The notes under the pieces are model-generated. The model did not search any database, was not told where the DNA came from, and saw only the letters and a program-made list of their open reading frames with translations. Positions 17,658 to 26,777 of a DNA stretch of 64,000 bases are shown here, one piece after another; within the stretch, counting starts at the first letter, position 1, and the number at the start of each line of letters is the position of its first letter. The position numbers were made by a program, and so were the translations under genes. Source of the stretch: Luteibacter sp. dw_328 (lineage in GTDB: Bacteria > Pseudomonadota > Gammaproteobacteria > Xanthomonadales > Rhodanobacteraceae); NCBI RefSeq assembly GCF_018449605.1, contig NZ_JAAVUW010000002.1:248001-312000 (forward strand), given 5' to 3'.

Positions 17658-18533
17658 ATGAATGCGCTCGTCAACAACGGCGACGCCGCCGGGCTGGCGG
17701 GCGCGACAGGACCGAATCTCGGCGAGAAGGAATTCGGCTTCCTGCGTGAGTTCGTGCTGCAGCACTGCGGCATCTCGCTGGGCGATCACAAGCGGCAGCT
17801 GGTCCAGGGGCGTCTGCTTCGCCGGCTGCGCGCGCTGAACCTCTCCGGCTTCGAGGCCTACTGCGACCTTTTGCGCCGTGATCCGGAGTCGGAACTCGGC
17901 GAACTGGCCAGCTGCATCAGCACGAACGTCACCTCGTTCTTCCGCGAGATGCACCACTACGACATGCTCATCGACGAGCTCCTTCCTCGCTGGCTGGCGG
18001 AGAAGAAGGGCAGCGGTCGGCTGCGCATCTGGTCGGCAGGCTGTTCCACCGGCGAAGAACCGTACGCCATCGCGATGGTGCTGGCCGAGGCCATCGAGCG
18101 CACGGGTATCCAGATCGACGCGAAGATCCTCGCCACCGATCTGTCGCCGCAGGCGCTGGAAGTTGCACGCAAGGGCGTGTACCCGGTGGATCGCCTGGGC
18201 GGGGTGAGCGACGCGCGTCGCAAGCGTTGGTTCCTGCGTGGCGAAGGTTCGTTCGATGGCTACGTCCAGGTGCATCCGCGCCTGCGCGAGCTGGTGGCCA
18301 TCCAGCCATTGAACCTGCTCCACGAGTGGCCGATGCATGGCAAGTTCGACGCCATCTTCTGCCGCAACGTCGTCATCTATTTCGACAAGCCGACCAAGCA
18401 GCGACTGTTTTCCCGTTATGCCGGCATGCTGGAAAGCCACGGCTACCTGTTCCTGGGGCACTCGGAGTCCATGTACGGATTGTCCGAGGACTTCGATCTG
18501 ATCGGCCGAACGGTCTACCGGAAACGCACATGA
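17658..18533 (+). CDS. cheR: Chemotaxis protein methyltransferase CheR
   Basis: A 291-residue SAM-dependent enzyme that methylates receptor glutamates. The N-terminal helical domain (FLREFVLQHCGISLGDHKRQ) is followed by the catalytic Rossmann fold. SAM-binding motifs are IWSAGCSTGEEPYAIAMVL and ILATDLSPQALEVARKGVY; FDAIFCRNVVIYF and LFLGHSESMYGL follow. It lies four bases after the MCP that ends in a CheR-binding pentapeptide, and its stop overlaps cheD. Confidence 0.96.
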   Translation: MNALVNNGDAAGLAGATGPNLGEKEFGFLREFVLQHCGISLGDHKRQLVQGRLLRRLRALNLSGFEAYCDLLRRDPESELGELASCISTNVTSFFREMHHYDMLIDELLPRWLAEKKGSGRLRIWSAGCSTGEEPYAIAMVLAEAIERTGIQIDAKILATDLSPQALEVARKGVYPVDRLGGVSDARRKRWFLRGEGSFDGYVQVHPRLRELVAIQPLNLLHEWPMHGKFDAIFCRNVVIYFDKPTKQRLFSRYAGMLESHGYLFLGHSESMYGLSEDFDLIGRTVYRKRT

Positions 18534-19189
18534 GCGACACGTTCGTCGCGCAGCCGAGAACCTTTATCGGCTTCGATCCGAAAAGCGTGCTGCCCGGGTT
18601 CGAGCACGTCCGCCGCTTCTGGGATCCCGCCCAGGAAGTGGTCACGGTAAAGATTCTGCCGGGCGAGTACTACGTGAGCACGCAGGAAGAGATGATCTCG
18701 ACCGTGCTGGGCTCCTGTGTATCCGCCTGCGTACGCGATGCCCGTCGTCGTATCGGTGGCATGAACCACTTCATGCTGCCGGAGCCGGCCGGCGACCGCG
18801 ACAGCTGGACCTCGACGGTCGGCCGTGCGGCGCGCTATGGCAACGATGCGATGGAACAGCTGATCAACGCGATCCTCAAGGCCGGTGGCCGTCGCGACGA
18901 TCTCGAAGTGAAGATTTTCGGAGGTGGGCGCGTGCTCGCGACGATGACCGACATCGGCCAGCGCAACATCACCTTCGTGCAGCGCTACATCGCGACCGAG
19001 AACCTGAAGCTCTGCGCGGCCGACGTGGGCGATATCTACCCGCGCCAGGTGCAGTTCTTCCCGGTCAGCGGCAAGGTGCGCGTGCGCCAGTTGCGCGCCA
19101 CGCACGACAACAATCTGGCTGATCGCGAGAAACGATACCTCAAGCGATTGGCCGACGATCCGATAAAGGGAGAGGTGGAACTGTTCTGA
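18530..19189 (+). CDS. cheD: Receptor glutamine deamidase CheD
   Basis: A 219-residue protein that converts receptor Gln to methylatable Glu. The catalytic triad region is visible: Cys63 in TVLGSCVSACVRD and His80 in GGMNHFMLP, with the later ARYGNDAMEQLIN and KIFGGG segments. The ATG at 18530 overlaps the cheR stop (ATGA). The longer open frame upstream lies within cheR. Confidence 0.95.
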   Translation: MSDTFVAQPRTFIGFDPKSVLPGFEHVRRFWDPAQEVVTVKILPGEYYVSTQEEMISTVLGSCVSACVRDARRRIGGMNHFMLPEPAGDRDSWTSTVGRAARYGNDAMEQLINAILKAGGRRDDLEVKIFGGGRVLATMTDIGQRNITFVQRYIATENLKLCAADVGDIYPRQVQFFPVSGKVRVRQLRATHDNNLADREKRYLKRLADDPIKGEVELF

Positions 19190-19276
19190 CCATCGCGGTC
19201 AGCGGTACCGCTTCACAATTTCAGCCTCCGTCGGTCCGCCGACAGGGACGTTCAGCTACCCGAGTCGCAAGCACCC

Positions 19277-20377
19277 ATGCAGAAAGTACGCGTCCTCATC
19301 GTCGACGATTCGGCCCTGGTCCGAAAGGTGCTGACGACCATGCTCGAGTCCGATCCGGGTATCGAGGTGGTCGGCACGGCGGCGGATCCGCTGATCGCCC
19401 GCGAGAAGATCAAGCTGCTCAATCCCGATGTCCTCACGCTGGATGTCGAGATGCCGCGCATGGACGGCCTGACCTTCCTCGACAACCTGATGCGCCTGCG
19501 TCCGATGCCGGTGGTGATGGTGTCGACGCTGACCGAGCGCGGCGCGGACGTGACCCTGCGTGCACTCGAACTGGGTGCGGTGGATTTCTTCACCAAGCCG
19601 CCCGCCGACCTCGCCAACACGTTCATGGATCACGCGCCGGAAATCTGCGCGAAGGTGCGCCTCGCCGCCGGCGCCAAGCCGCGTGAGCGCGCCTCGGTCA
19701 GCAAGCTGGAGGTTGCCCCGCGCCTCTCCGCCGACGCCGTGCTACCGCGCGCACAGACCGCCGGAACGCGGGGTGGCACGCGCATCATCGCCATCGGCGC
19801 ATCCACCGGCGGCACCGAAGCGATCCGCGTCGTGCTCGAGGCGATGCCGCCCACCGCGCCGCCGATCGTCATCACCCAGCACATTCCCGCGGCCTTCAGC
19901 GGTCCCTTTGCAGCGCGGATGGATTCCTGCTCCGCCATGCGCGTGATGGAAGCCCGTGATGGCCAGCCCATCCAGGCCGGCCATGCCTACATTGCCCCCG
20001 GTAGCCAGCACCTGCTGGTGATGTGGGACGGTGCGAAGCATGTCTGCCGCCTGCACGACGGCCCGCCGGTCAATCGCCACAAACCGGCCGTCGACGTGCT
20101 GTTCCGTTCGATGGTGGCCAGTGTCGGCGCCGCCACGATCGGCGTGCTGCTTACCGGCATGGGTGACGACGGCGCGCGTGGCCTGGGTGAGCTGAGGGAA
20201 ATCGGTGCACCGACCCTGGTCCAGGACGAAGCCAGCTCGGTGGTCTGGGGTATGCCCGGCGCCGCCTGGAAAGCCGGTGCCGCCAACGAAATGCTTCCGC
20301 TCGATGCGATCGCCGCGCGCCTGCTAGCGCTCGCCCATACACCTGTTTCCGCCGCCGCCTCGCGCGTCGGCACCTGA
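19277..20377 (+). CDS. cheB: Chemotaxis methylesterase/deamidase CheB
   Basis: A 366-residue response-regulator esterase. The N-terminal receiver has DD (10-11) and Asp56 ([12 protein letters not shown]). A linker (about 130-168) leads to the esterase domain with Ser176 ([12 protein letters not shown]), His202 (TQHIPAAFS) and Asp298 (GMGDDGARG) as the catalytic triad. It removes methyl groups added by CheR. It follows cheD after 87 bases and precedes a second MCP. Confidence 0.96.
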   Translation: MQKVRVLIVDDSALVRKVLTTMLESDPGIEVVGTAADPLIAREKIKLLNPDVLTLDVEMPRMDGLTFLDNLMRLRPMPVVMVSTLTERGADVTLRALELGAVDFFTKPPADLANTFMDHAPEICAKVRLAAGAKPRERASVSKLEVAPRLSADAVLPRAQTAGTRGGTRIIAIGASTGGTEAIRVVLEAMPPTAPPIVITQHIPAAFSGPFAARMDSCSAMRVMEARDGQPIQAGHAYIAPGSQHLLVMWDGAKHVCRLHDGPPVNRHKPAVDVLFRSMVASVGAATIGVLLTGMGDDGARGLGELREIGAPTLVQDEASSVVWGMPGAAWKAGAANEMLPLDAIAARLLALAHTPVSAAASRVGT

Positions 20378-20392
20378 TAGCGAGACGTCATC

Positions 20393-21571
20393 ATGCTTAT
20401 CCCCAAGAACGAACGAAGCATCGGCTTTGCCGCCAGTGCCATCGCCCTGGTCCTCGTGCTGGTGTTCCATTCCGCCTGGGTCGCCCCGGTCGTCGTGGCC
20501 CTCCTGACCGCGACCTGGATCGCGATCAGCCTGCGCCCGGCCGCGCTGCCGGACGTGGAAGTGGTGCTGCATTCGCCGTCCTCGGACGAGGCATCGGTCC
20601 GCGAGGCGATGGAAGATGTCCGCAGTGCCATCGTCGACGAACTTGGCCACGCCAGTCGCGAATTGCACCAGGCGCTGGATCTGCTGCGTGATGCCGTGGC
20701 CGAACTTGGCGGCGGCTTCAACGGCCTGTCGCACAAGACCGGCAAGCAGCAGAAGCTGCTCAGCGAGATCATCGAGAGCGGTGGCAACGGCATCTCGGTG
20801 CAGGACTTCGCCTCCCGCACCGCCGGCCTGCTCGAGCACTTCGTTGGCCTCATCGTGCAGCTGTCGCGCGAAAGCCTGCGTATCGTTTACCGCATCGATG
20901 GCATGGCCAAGGAAATGGACGCGGTCTTCGCGCTGCTGAAAAACGTCAACACGATTGCCGAAGAAACCAACTTGCTGGCCCTGAATGCGGCGATCGAAGC
21001 GGCACGCGCCGGTGAATCCGGCCGCGGCTTCGCCGTGGTCGCCGGTGAAATCCGCAACCTCGCACAGCACAGCAACCAGTTCAACGAAAAAATCGGCACC
21101 CACGTCGAGCGCTCGCGCACGGCGATGGAGCAGCTGCGTGAACTGGTTGGCCACATGGCCTCGCAGGACATGAACGTGGCGCTCTCGGCCAAGGGCGACA
21201 TCGATCGCATGATGTCGACTATCACCGAGTCCAACGCCCGTACCAGCGCCGCTGCGGACGAAGCCGCCTCGATCAACCGCGGCCTCGGCAACGACGTCTC
21301 GACCACCATCCGTTCGCTGCAGTTCGAAGACATCCTCAGCCAGCTGCTGCACCAGACGCGTTCGCGCCTGGTCGAACTGCAGGAGATCACGGCCGACTGC
21401 ACGCGCGACATCGAAGAGCTCGCCTGCGCCCCGGCCAACCCGGCCGAACTCGGCGCCCGCGCCCAGCGCGTCCGTTCGCGCCTGGCCGAGCAGCGCGAGC
21501 GTGCCCGCCTGCGTTCGCGTGGCCCCGCCCTCCAGCAGTCCATGGCTGCTGGCGACATCGACCTGTTTTAA
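20393..21571 (+). CDS. Methyl-accepting protein lacking a sensory domain
   Basis: A 392-residue signalling protein. Two closely spaced hydrophobic helices (about 10-48) place it in the membrane with almost no periplasmic loop. The rest is a cytosolic coiled coil containing the MCP signalling tip, here [20 protein letters not shown]. There is no recognisable HAMP or ligand-binding domain and no xWxxF tail; it ends [12 protein letters not shown]. The C-terminal part resembles CheA-partner MCP-like proteins coupled to STAS proteins. It is followed 11 bases later by a STAS gene, so the pair may work together. Confidence 0.85.
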   Translation: MLIPKNERSIGFAASAIALVLVLVFHSAWVAPVVVALLTATWIAISLRPAALPDVEVVLHSPSSDEASVREAMEDVRSAIVDELGHASRELHQALDLLRDAVAELGGGFNGLSHKTGKQQKLLSEIIESGGNGISVQDFASRTAGLLEHFVGLIVQLSRESLRIVYRIDGMAKEMDAVFALLKNVNTIAEETNLLALNAAIEAARAGESGRGFAVVAGEIRNLAQHSNQFNEKIGTHVERSRTAMEQLRELVGHMASQDMNVALSAKGDIDRMMSTITESNARTSAAADEAASINRGLGNDVSTTIRSLQFEDILSQLLHQTRSRLVELQEITADCTRDIEELACAPANPAELGARAQRVRSRLAEQRERARLRSRGPALQQSMAAGDIDLF

Positions 21572-21582
21572 GGGAAGCCACC

Positions 21583-21888
21583 ATGGCCATCAACGTCCAC
21601 AACGACACCGAGCACGGTTGCCTCACCCTCCATCTGGGCGAGCGCTTCGATTTCTCCATCCACCGTGCCTTTCACGATGCCTGCCTGGGTGACGTCGCCG
21701 CGGCGCGCAGCTACGTGCTGGACCTGGAGCAGGTCATCGGCATGGACAGCTCTGCGCTGGGCATGCTGATGCTCCTGCGCGAACACGCCGGCGGCGACCG
21801 CGCGGAAATCCGCATCGTCAACGCCAGCGCCGACCTGCGTAACACCTTGCGGATCGCCGGTTTCGACAAGCTGTTCACCGTGCACTGA
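21583..21888 (+). CDS. STAS domain protein (last gene of che locus)
   Basis: A 101-residue anti-anti-sigma-like STAS domain. The key loop VIGMDSSALGMLMLLREHAG has the SpoIIAA-type D-S-S with a phosphorylatable Ser. The C-terminus is IRIVNASADLRNTLRIAGFD, typical of the fold. The intact Ser distinguishes it from the STAS gene at the start of the locus. A strong terminator follows, ending the operon. Confidence 0.88.
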   Translation: MAINVHNDTEHGCLTLHLGERFDFSIHRAFHDACLGDVAAARSYVLDLEQVIGMDSSALGMLMLLREHAGGDRAEIRIVNASADLRNTLRIAGFDKLFTVH

Positions 21889-21910
21889 GCGACTCCGGTC
21901 ACGAGTGTCA

Positions 21911-21943
21911 AAAAACGCCCCGGCACACCGGGGCGTTTTTTTT
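21911..21943 (+). terminator. Rho-independent terminator of the che operon
   Basis: AACGCCCCGG, loop CACA, CCGGGGCGTT, then a run of T (eight in total counting the stem end). It is a textbook strong terminator starting 22 bases after the last STAS gene. Confidence 0.95.
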
Positions 21944-21951
21944 GCCGCCGT

Positions 21952-22050
21952 TGTGGGAGCCGATTCATCGGCGATGGGTGCTCGTGGACCATCACTCCTT
22001 GCTACTGACTGGCCCGCTGCCGCGGGATCGCCGATGAATCGGCTCCTACC
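21952..22050. repeat. REP-like inverted repeat
   Basis: The left arm TGTGGGAGCCGATTCATCGG and right arm CCGATGAATCGGCTCCTACC enclose about 55 bases. The CCGCTGCCGCGGGATCG part is the reverse complement of the interior in other copies, so this element is inverted relative to them. It sits immediately after the che terminator. Confidence 0.88.
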
Positions 22051-22258
22051 GTTCTGCGGTCGTTCTGGCGCGGTTCCGCGCACTGAACAATCTCGCGCAA
22101 ATACGCGCTCTCCACGCAGATTTCGCACTTAGTTCGATCCAACTTCACGGGCTCACGACGCGGCTGAACAGGTGGCCGAAAACGCTCTACGTATTCTTAC
22201 CTAGTTGCCACTTTTGCGTAGCGCTGCATCGAGCGCAGGCGTTTTATGGATCCACGGT

Positions 22259-22274
22259 TGTGACGTGGGTCACA
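22259..22274. promoter_or_regulatory. CRP/Clp-type binding site
   Basis: TGTGACGTGGGTCACA is a perfect TGTGA-N6-TCACA palindrome, the consensus for Crp and for the xanthomonad homologue Clp. It lies about 66 bases before the GTG start of the glycine-repeat lipoprotein gene, a usual distance for activation. Confidence 0.65.
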
Positions 22275-22339
22275 TTCGATGTATCGCTCCCACAGGCAGG
22301 GGGCACTACCCAGAACGCCATGCGTTCGAGGAGTGAGTC

Positions 22340-23839
22340 GTGAGCGAACTGAATTTCGGCAAGGTTTTGACGCGTACCCTTCTGGCCAGTTGCATCCTGG
22401 CCGCATCGGTTTCCATTACAGCGTGTAGCGGACACGGCTCGACGCGATCGGGCGGTGGCTCCTCGGGCACGGTGAATCCGGGTGGCGCGGGCGGCTCCGG
22501 CGACGCGGGCGGTGGCGGCTCGGGCACGGGCGGCGGCGGGGATAGCGGTGGCACCGGCGGCACCGGCGGTGGTACGGGCGGCACAGGTGGCGGCACGGGT
22601 GGCACCGGCGGCGGCACCGGCGGTACGGGCGGTGGCACAGGCGGTACCGGTGGCGGCGACGGTGGTGGCACGGGCGGCGGTGGTACCGGTGGCGGTGGCA
22701 CGGGTGGTGGCGGTACCGGCGGCGGCACCGGCGGTACCGGCGCGGCAGCGCCCTCCAACGCGGTCGGCGCGATCGCCACTGGCACTGGAAACATCGTCTC
22801 TTCCCTCGGCGGAACGGTGACCGGAATTGGCGCGCAGCTGCCGTCGGTCACTCTGCTCGGCGGCACCAGCGGGCTTTCCACTTCGCTGGGCAGCACCGTG
22901 GGTGACCTCGGTAAAGCCGTCACGGCCCTCGGCAATGGCACCTCCGGTGGCCTCGGCCAGATCGGCAATATTCCCAACCCGGTGGGCGTCACGACGGGTA
23001 GCCTGGAAGATGTCGTCAAGAACGCGGGTGACGCGGTCCATGACCTCGGCCCCGGCGTCAGTAGTATCGGTGCCAACACGCCGATTGCGCCAATCACCTC
23101 AGGCGTGGGCGACGTGGTGTCGAAGGCCGGCACGGGTGTCGAGCAGATCGGTGGGCAACTCGGCGGCCTGCTCGGCTCATCCCAGGCAAACGCGCTGACG
23201 CAGGGCGTCAGTGACCTCGTGACCCCGGTAGCGGTGTCCCTGGGAAGCAGTGCGTCGCCGACGCAGTCCACCAATCTGGTCGCGGCGACGGGCATGGCGG
23301 CGAGCGGCATCTCGGGTGGCCTGAGCACCGGCGTGCATTCGATTGCGGCCGACGTCGGCGGCATCCAGGCACCCGGTGCCCTGGGTGGGCTGTCGCAACC
23401 GCTCAGTGGCGCGCTGAACGGTGCAGCGGACACGCTGCATGTGGCGAGCAACACGCTCGGTCAAGGTCCCGGCACAGCAGGCTCGCCCGGCTCGACGCCC
23501 GCTTCGGCGGTGCTCGTCGGCGCCGGTGCGCTTGTCGGCAGCGTGTCGGCGCCGGTCAGTGCCCTGGGTACCGGTGGCCTGAGTGGCCTCGCCCCCCTGA
23601 CGAACCCCGTCGCAACCACGGTCGCCAACGTCGGAACGGGCGTGAGTACCGTGGTCAGCAGCCCGGCCATCGCGCCGGTGACGACCACCCTGAACACGGT
23701 GGTCAACAACGTCGCCTCCGCGACGGGGCTGTCGTCGACCACCGGCACGGGCGCTGGCAACAGCGGTGCAGGTGCGGACCCGGTGAGCAGCCTCCTTGGA
23801 AGGCTGAAGGATCTGGGTAAGGGCAATCACGGCCTGTAA
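22340..23839 (+). CDS. Collagen-like/glycine-repeat surface lipoprotein
   Basis: A 499-residue predicted lipoprotein. The signal peptide ends in the lipobox SITAC (Cys about residue 30). Residues about 35-135 are a Gly-Thr repeat (units such as GGTGGTGGGT), and the remainder is Ala/Gly/Ser/Val-rich with repeated SLG, TGV and VG...G motifs, like a beta-solenoid or adhesin stalk. The GTG start at 22340 is supported by GAGGAG seven bases upstream. It is followed by a TpsB-family transporter, so it may be that transporter's cargo, although no haemagglutinin-type TPS domain is visible. The upstream CRP/Clp box suggests regulated surface expression. Confidence 0.75.
   Translation: MSELNFGKVLTRTLLASCILAASVSITACSGHGSTRSGGGSSGTVNPGGAGGSGDAGGGGSGTGGGGDSGGTGGTGGGTGGTGGGTGGTGGGTGGTGGGTGGTGGGDGGGTGGGGTGGGGTGGGGTGGGTGGTGAAAPSNAVGAIATGTGNIVSSLGGTVTGIGAQLPSVTLLGGTSGLSTSLGSTVGDLGKAVTALGNGTSGGLGQIGNIPNPVGVTTGSLEDVVKNAGDAVHDLGPGVSSIGANTPIAPITSGVGDVVSKAGTGVEQIGGQLGGLLGSSQANALTQGVSDLVTPVAVSLGSSASPTQSTNLVAATGMAASGISGGLSTGVHSIAADVGGIQAPGALGGLSQPLSGALNGAADTLHVASNTLGQGPGTAGSPGSTPASAVLVGAGALVGSVSAPVSALGTGGLSGLAPLTNPVATTVANVGTGVSTVVSSPAIAPVTTTLNTVVNNVASATGLSSTTGTGAGNSGAGADPVSSLLGRLKDLGKGNHGL
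22505..22745 (+). repeat. Low-complexity glycine-coding DNA repeat
   Basis: Degenerate direct repeats of GGC/GGT/ACG/ACC triplets (for example GGCGGCACCGGCGGTACGGG) encode the Gly-Thr stretch of the lipoprotein. Units of 9-18 bases recur many times with silent changes, so repeat number may vary by slippage or recombination without breaking the frame. Confidence 0.8.
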
Positions 23840-23847
23840 GGCGATTG

Positions 23848-23876
23848 GCGCGGGCGGTGGTCAACACCGCCCGCGC
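23848..23876 (+). terminator. Strong hairpin after the lipoprotein gene
   Basis: A perfect 12-bp stem GCGCGGGCGGTG / CACCGCCCGCGC with loop GTCAA starts nine bases after the stop. Only TTCGTTG follows, so the U-tract is poor. It may act as an attenuator or as an mRNA 3'-end stabiliser rather than as a full terminator before the TpsB gene. Confidence 0.6.
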
Positions 23877-23919
23877 TTCGTTGATCCTCGTGTAGGTCAT
23901 CGTTCGTAGGGAGCTTTGC

Positions 23920-25587
23920 ATGAATCGATGGCTCGGCTGCCTGCTAGGCATGTCCGTCGTGTGTTCCACCCAGGCGCAGGTCCGCGCGCCGGCCAATCCA
24001 CTCCAGACCCTGCCGCGAACGGAAACGCCCAAGGAGGCGCCTTCGGTCACGGTGAACGTGCAGGGGCCTAACCCGGCACTGGAAGCGCTTCTCGCCAGTC
24101 ATCTCACCCCGACGCGTTTCGATGTTGTCGGTGTGCGCTCCATTCCCTTCGCCGATGTCGCCGCCGTCTTCGCGCCCCTGCGCGGCAAGGACACGAGCGT
24201 GCGTCAGCTCGTCGCGGCTGCCGACAGTGTCACGGCGATGTACAAGAAGCGCGGCTACGCGCTCTCGTTCGCCTTCGTGCCCAGCCAGACGTTTTCCGGC
24301 GGCGTGGTCCAGGTGACCGTCGTCGAAGGCTATGTGTCGAGCCTGGCCGTGCACGGCGATGCAGGCAATCTCGAAGGTCGCATTCGCGCGATGGCGGCGC
24401 ACATCGTGGACGAACGCCCGCTGCGGCAGGATACGTTCGAGCGCTATACACAGCTGCTCGGCCAATTGCCGGGCACCAAGGTCGCCGCGAACGTGCCGCC
24501 ACCGACCACGACCGATGGAGCGACCACGCTCGACCTGACTATTACGCGGCAGCGCTACGACGCCAGCTACGGCATGGATCTCAACCATCCCGGTGCGCAA
24601 GGTGTCTTCACCGCGCTGGAGAACGGTGCAACGCCACTGGGCGAACAGCTCAGCGTATCGACCTTGTTTCCGAACGGTGGCGGTCAGCGACTTTATTCCG
24701 CCGCCTGGGTCGAACCGATCGGTTCCCAGGGTTGGCAAGGCCGCATCGATGGCAGTCACTACTGGGGCAGCCCGGATACCGATGACGAGTTGCCCTCGTA
24801 TCTCGATCATCGCCTATCGCAGGAACGCCTCGCACTCACCGCGATCTATCCCCTCGTGCTCACCAACAGCAAGCGCCTGAACCTGACGGTGAGTGCGTAT
24901 GCGTCCACACAGGATGACCGCTACCGCAACACCGATACGGGCGCGATGATCTCGCTGCGCTCGAGCGTACGTGTGCTCGACGCGGAACTGTCATGGCTGA
25001 AGACGGCCGCAAAGCATTCCGAGCAGTTCAGCTTTGCGGTCGCGCACGGCTTCGACGGCTTCGGAGCGAGTTCGCGTGCAACGACCAACCTGGCCGGACC
25101 GCTTGCCGTGGCCATGCCTGACATCAACTTCACGCGCTACACGATGAATCTGGCCTTCTCGCAGGAATGGGCGCACAAGATCGGCACCGTCGTTCGCGCC
25201 ACCGGACAGTACAGCAACGACGCGTTGCCCTCGACCGAACAGATCAACTTCGGTGGTCCAAGCTTTGCTTACGCTTACGACCCGGGTGACGCCGCGGGCG
25301 ACAGCGGCTGGGCAGCGTCGCTGGAGGTGAACCGCGCCTTCGTCTCGGGAACGCACTGGATCAAGTCGATCGTGCCGTACGTGGCGTACCAGTCCGCGCG
25401 CGTCTATCTGAACGGTGGACGGCCCCTGATCAACAAGCTCGATTCAGCGGCGATCGGCGTGCGGCTGTCGGACAACAAGCACTACACCGTGGATTTCGCG
25501 CTGGCGGAGCCGACAGGCGACAAGCCGCCGGAGAAACAGAATCGGGATGTGCGCTGGAATCTCACGTTCAGTTACAAGCTGATGTGA
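23920..25587 (+). CDS. ShlB/FhaC/HecB (TpsB) family outer-membrane transporter
   Basis: A 555-residue protein with a signal peptide (residues 1-20) and a Pro-rich helix region. One or two POTRA domains follow (about 60-190; e.g. LVAAADSVTAMYKKRGYALS and VVQVTVVEGYVSSLAV). A 16-strand-type beta barrel ends in the aromatic-rich WNLTFSYKLM. In FhaC the L6 hairpin carries VRG(Y/F); here the corresponding stretch reads FGGPSFAYAYDPGDAAGDSG, with no Arg at the tip. The length matches the family. The adjacent upstream lipoprotein is the obvious candidate partner. Confidence 0.85.
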   Translation: MNRWLGCLLGMSVVCSTQAQVRAPANPLQTLPRTETPKEAPSVTVNVQGPNPALEALLASHLTPTRFDVVGVRSIPFADVAAVFAPLRGKDTSVRQLVAAADSVTAMYKKRGYALSFAFVPSQTFSGGVVQVTVVEGYVSSLAVHGDAGNLEGRIRAMAAHIVDERPLRQDTFERYTQLLGQLPGTKVAANVPPPTTTDGATTLDLTITRQRYDASYGMDLNHPGAQGVFTALENGATPLGEQLSVSTLFPNGGGQRLYSAAWVEPIGSQGWQGRIDGSHYWGSPDTDDELPSYLDHRLSQERLALTAIYPLVLTNSKRLNLTVSAYASTQDDRYRNTDTGAMISLRSSVRVLDAELSWLKTAAKHSEQFSFAVAHGFDGFGASSRATTNLAGPLAVAMPDINFTRYTMNLAFSQEWAHKIGTVVRATGQYSNDALPSTEQINFGGPSFAYAYDPGDAAGDSGWAASLEVNRAFVSGTHWIKSIVPYVAYQSARVYLNGGRPLINKLDSAAIGVRLSDNKHYTVDFALAEPTGDKPPEKQNRDVRWNLTFSYKLM

Positions 25588-25649
25588 GCCACATTGCCTT
25601 CACGAGAGCGGCCGCAGGATAAAACGCTACCCCGCCGCTCGAGATCGCC

Positions 25650-26756
25650 ATGCCCCTCTCCCTGAGTCCGCCGCCGATTCGTTTCGACGACTCCCTCGAG
25701 CACGTCGAGCCTGATGAGGCCGAGACGGCCGAACAGCTGATCGAAACCCTTACCGGCATCAACCAGACCACCCTCGAGCACGAAAAGCACGCGTATCGCT
25801 CCGTGCACGCCAAGAGCCACGCACTACTCACCGGTGAGCTAGTGGTTCCGGACGATCTGCCGCGCGAACTCGCCCAGGGGATTTTTGCCAGGGCAGGGCA
25901 TTATGGCGTGGTCATGCGGCTGTCGACGGTACCGGGCGACATTCTCGACGACAGCGTCTCCACGCCCCGTGGCATGGCGGTGAAAGTCATCGGCGTCGAA
26001 GGCGACAGGCTGCCTGGCAGCGAGGGCGACGTGACCCAGGATTTCGTCCTGGTCAATGGCCCGGCCTTTTCCGCACCGACAGCGAAAAAGTTCGCAGGCA
26101 CGTTGAAGCTGGTCGCGGCGACCACCGATCGCGCCGAAGGTGCGAAGAAGGCCCTTTCGGCTGTGCTCCGTGGCACCGAACGCCTGGTCGAAGCCTTCGG
26201 TGGCAAGAGCTCCACCTTGCTCGCACTCGGCGGACAGCCCGAGACGAATCCGTTGGGCGATAGCTACTTCAGCCAGGCGCCGCTGCGCTTCGGCGAATAC
26301 GTCGTCAAGGTGTCGATCGCGCCGCGCTCACCCAACCTCACCGCGCTCACGGATGCCGAGCTCAACGTCAACGGTAAACCGAACGGCCTGCGCGACGCGA
26401 TGATCGAGCACTTCGCGACCGAGGGTGGCGAGTGGGATGTGCGCGTGCAGTTCTGCACGGATATCGAGTCCATGCCGATCGAGGACGCATCCGTGCCGTG
26501 GCCGGAAGAGAAGAGTCCCTATATTGACGTGGCGCGCATCGTCGTACCGCCGCAGCCGGCCTGGAACGAGGCGCGGCGCGCGGCTATCGACGACGGTCTG
26601 GCTTTCAGTCCCTGGCACGGTGTCGTCGCCCATCGGCCGTTGGGCTCGGTGATGCGCGCGCGCCGGCTGGCGTACAAGGTGATGGCGAAGTTCCGTGCAC
26701 ATCACAACAAGGTGGCGATCCACGAGCCGGCGTCGGTCGACGACCTCCGGCTCTGA
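25650..26756 (+). CDS. Catalase-family haem protein
   Basis: A 368-residue protein resembling the short catalase-like group (SrpA/y4iL type). The distal-His context is YRSVHAKSHALLTGELVV (His about residue 54), with the conserved STPRGMAVKV segment and the TQDFVLVNGPAF part. The C-terminal ARRLAYKVMAKFR holds a candidate proximal Tyr. It lacks the long wrapping and C-terminal domains of typical mono-functional catalases. The activity is uncertain and could be peroxidase or peroxygenase. No signal peptide is apparent. Confidence 0.8.
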   Translation: MPLSLSPPPIRFDDSLEHVEPDEAETAEQLIETLTGINQTTLEHEKHAYRSVHAKSHALLTGELVVPDDLPRELAQGIFARAGHYGVVMRLSTVPGDILDDSVSTPRGMAVKVIGVEGDRLPGSEGDVTQDFVLVNGPAFSAPTAKKFAGTLKLVAATTDRAEGAKKALSAVLRGTERLVEAFGGKSSTLLALGGQPETNPLGDSYFSQAPLRFGEYVVKVSIAPRSPNLTALTDAELNVNGKPNGLRDAMIEHFATEGGEWDVRVQFCTDIESMPIEDASVPWPEEKSPYIDVARIVVPPQPAWNEARRAAIDDGLAFSPWHGVVAHRPLGSVMRARRLAYKVMAKFRAHHNKVAIHEPASVDDLRL

Positions 26757-26777
26757 GTCACCCGATCCCCGTGGGCC

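Noticed and set aside
16695-18461. A 588-codon minus-strand frame opposite the MCP and cheR
   Set aside because: Shadow of two clear chemotaxis genes; no independent start signal.
22505-22745. Regular repeats that could suggest a CRISPR array
   Set aside because: The units are 9-18 bases, coding, in frame and without spacers; they encode a Gly-Thr repeat.
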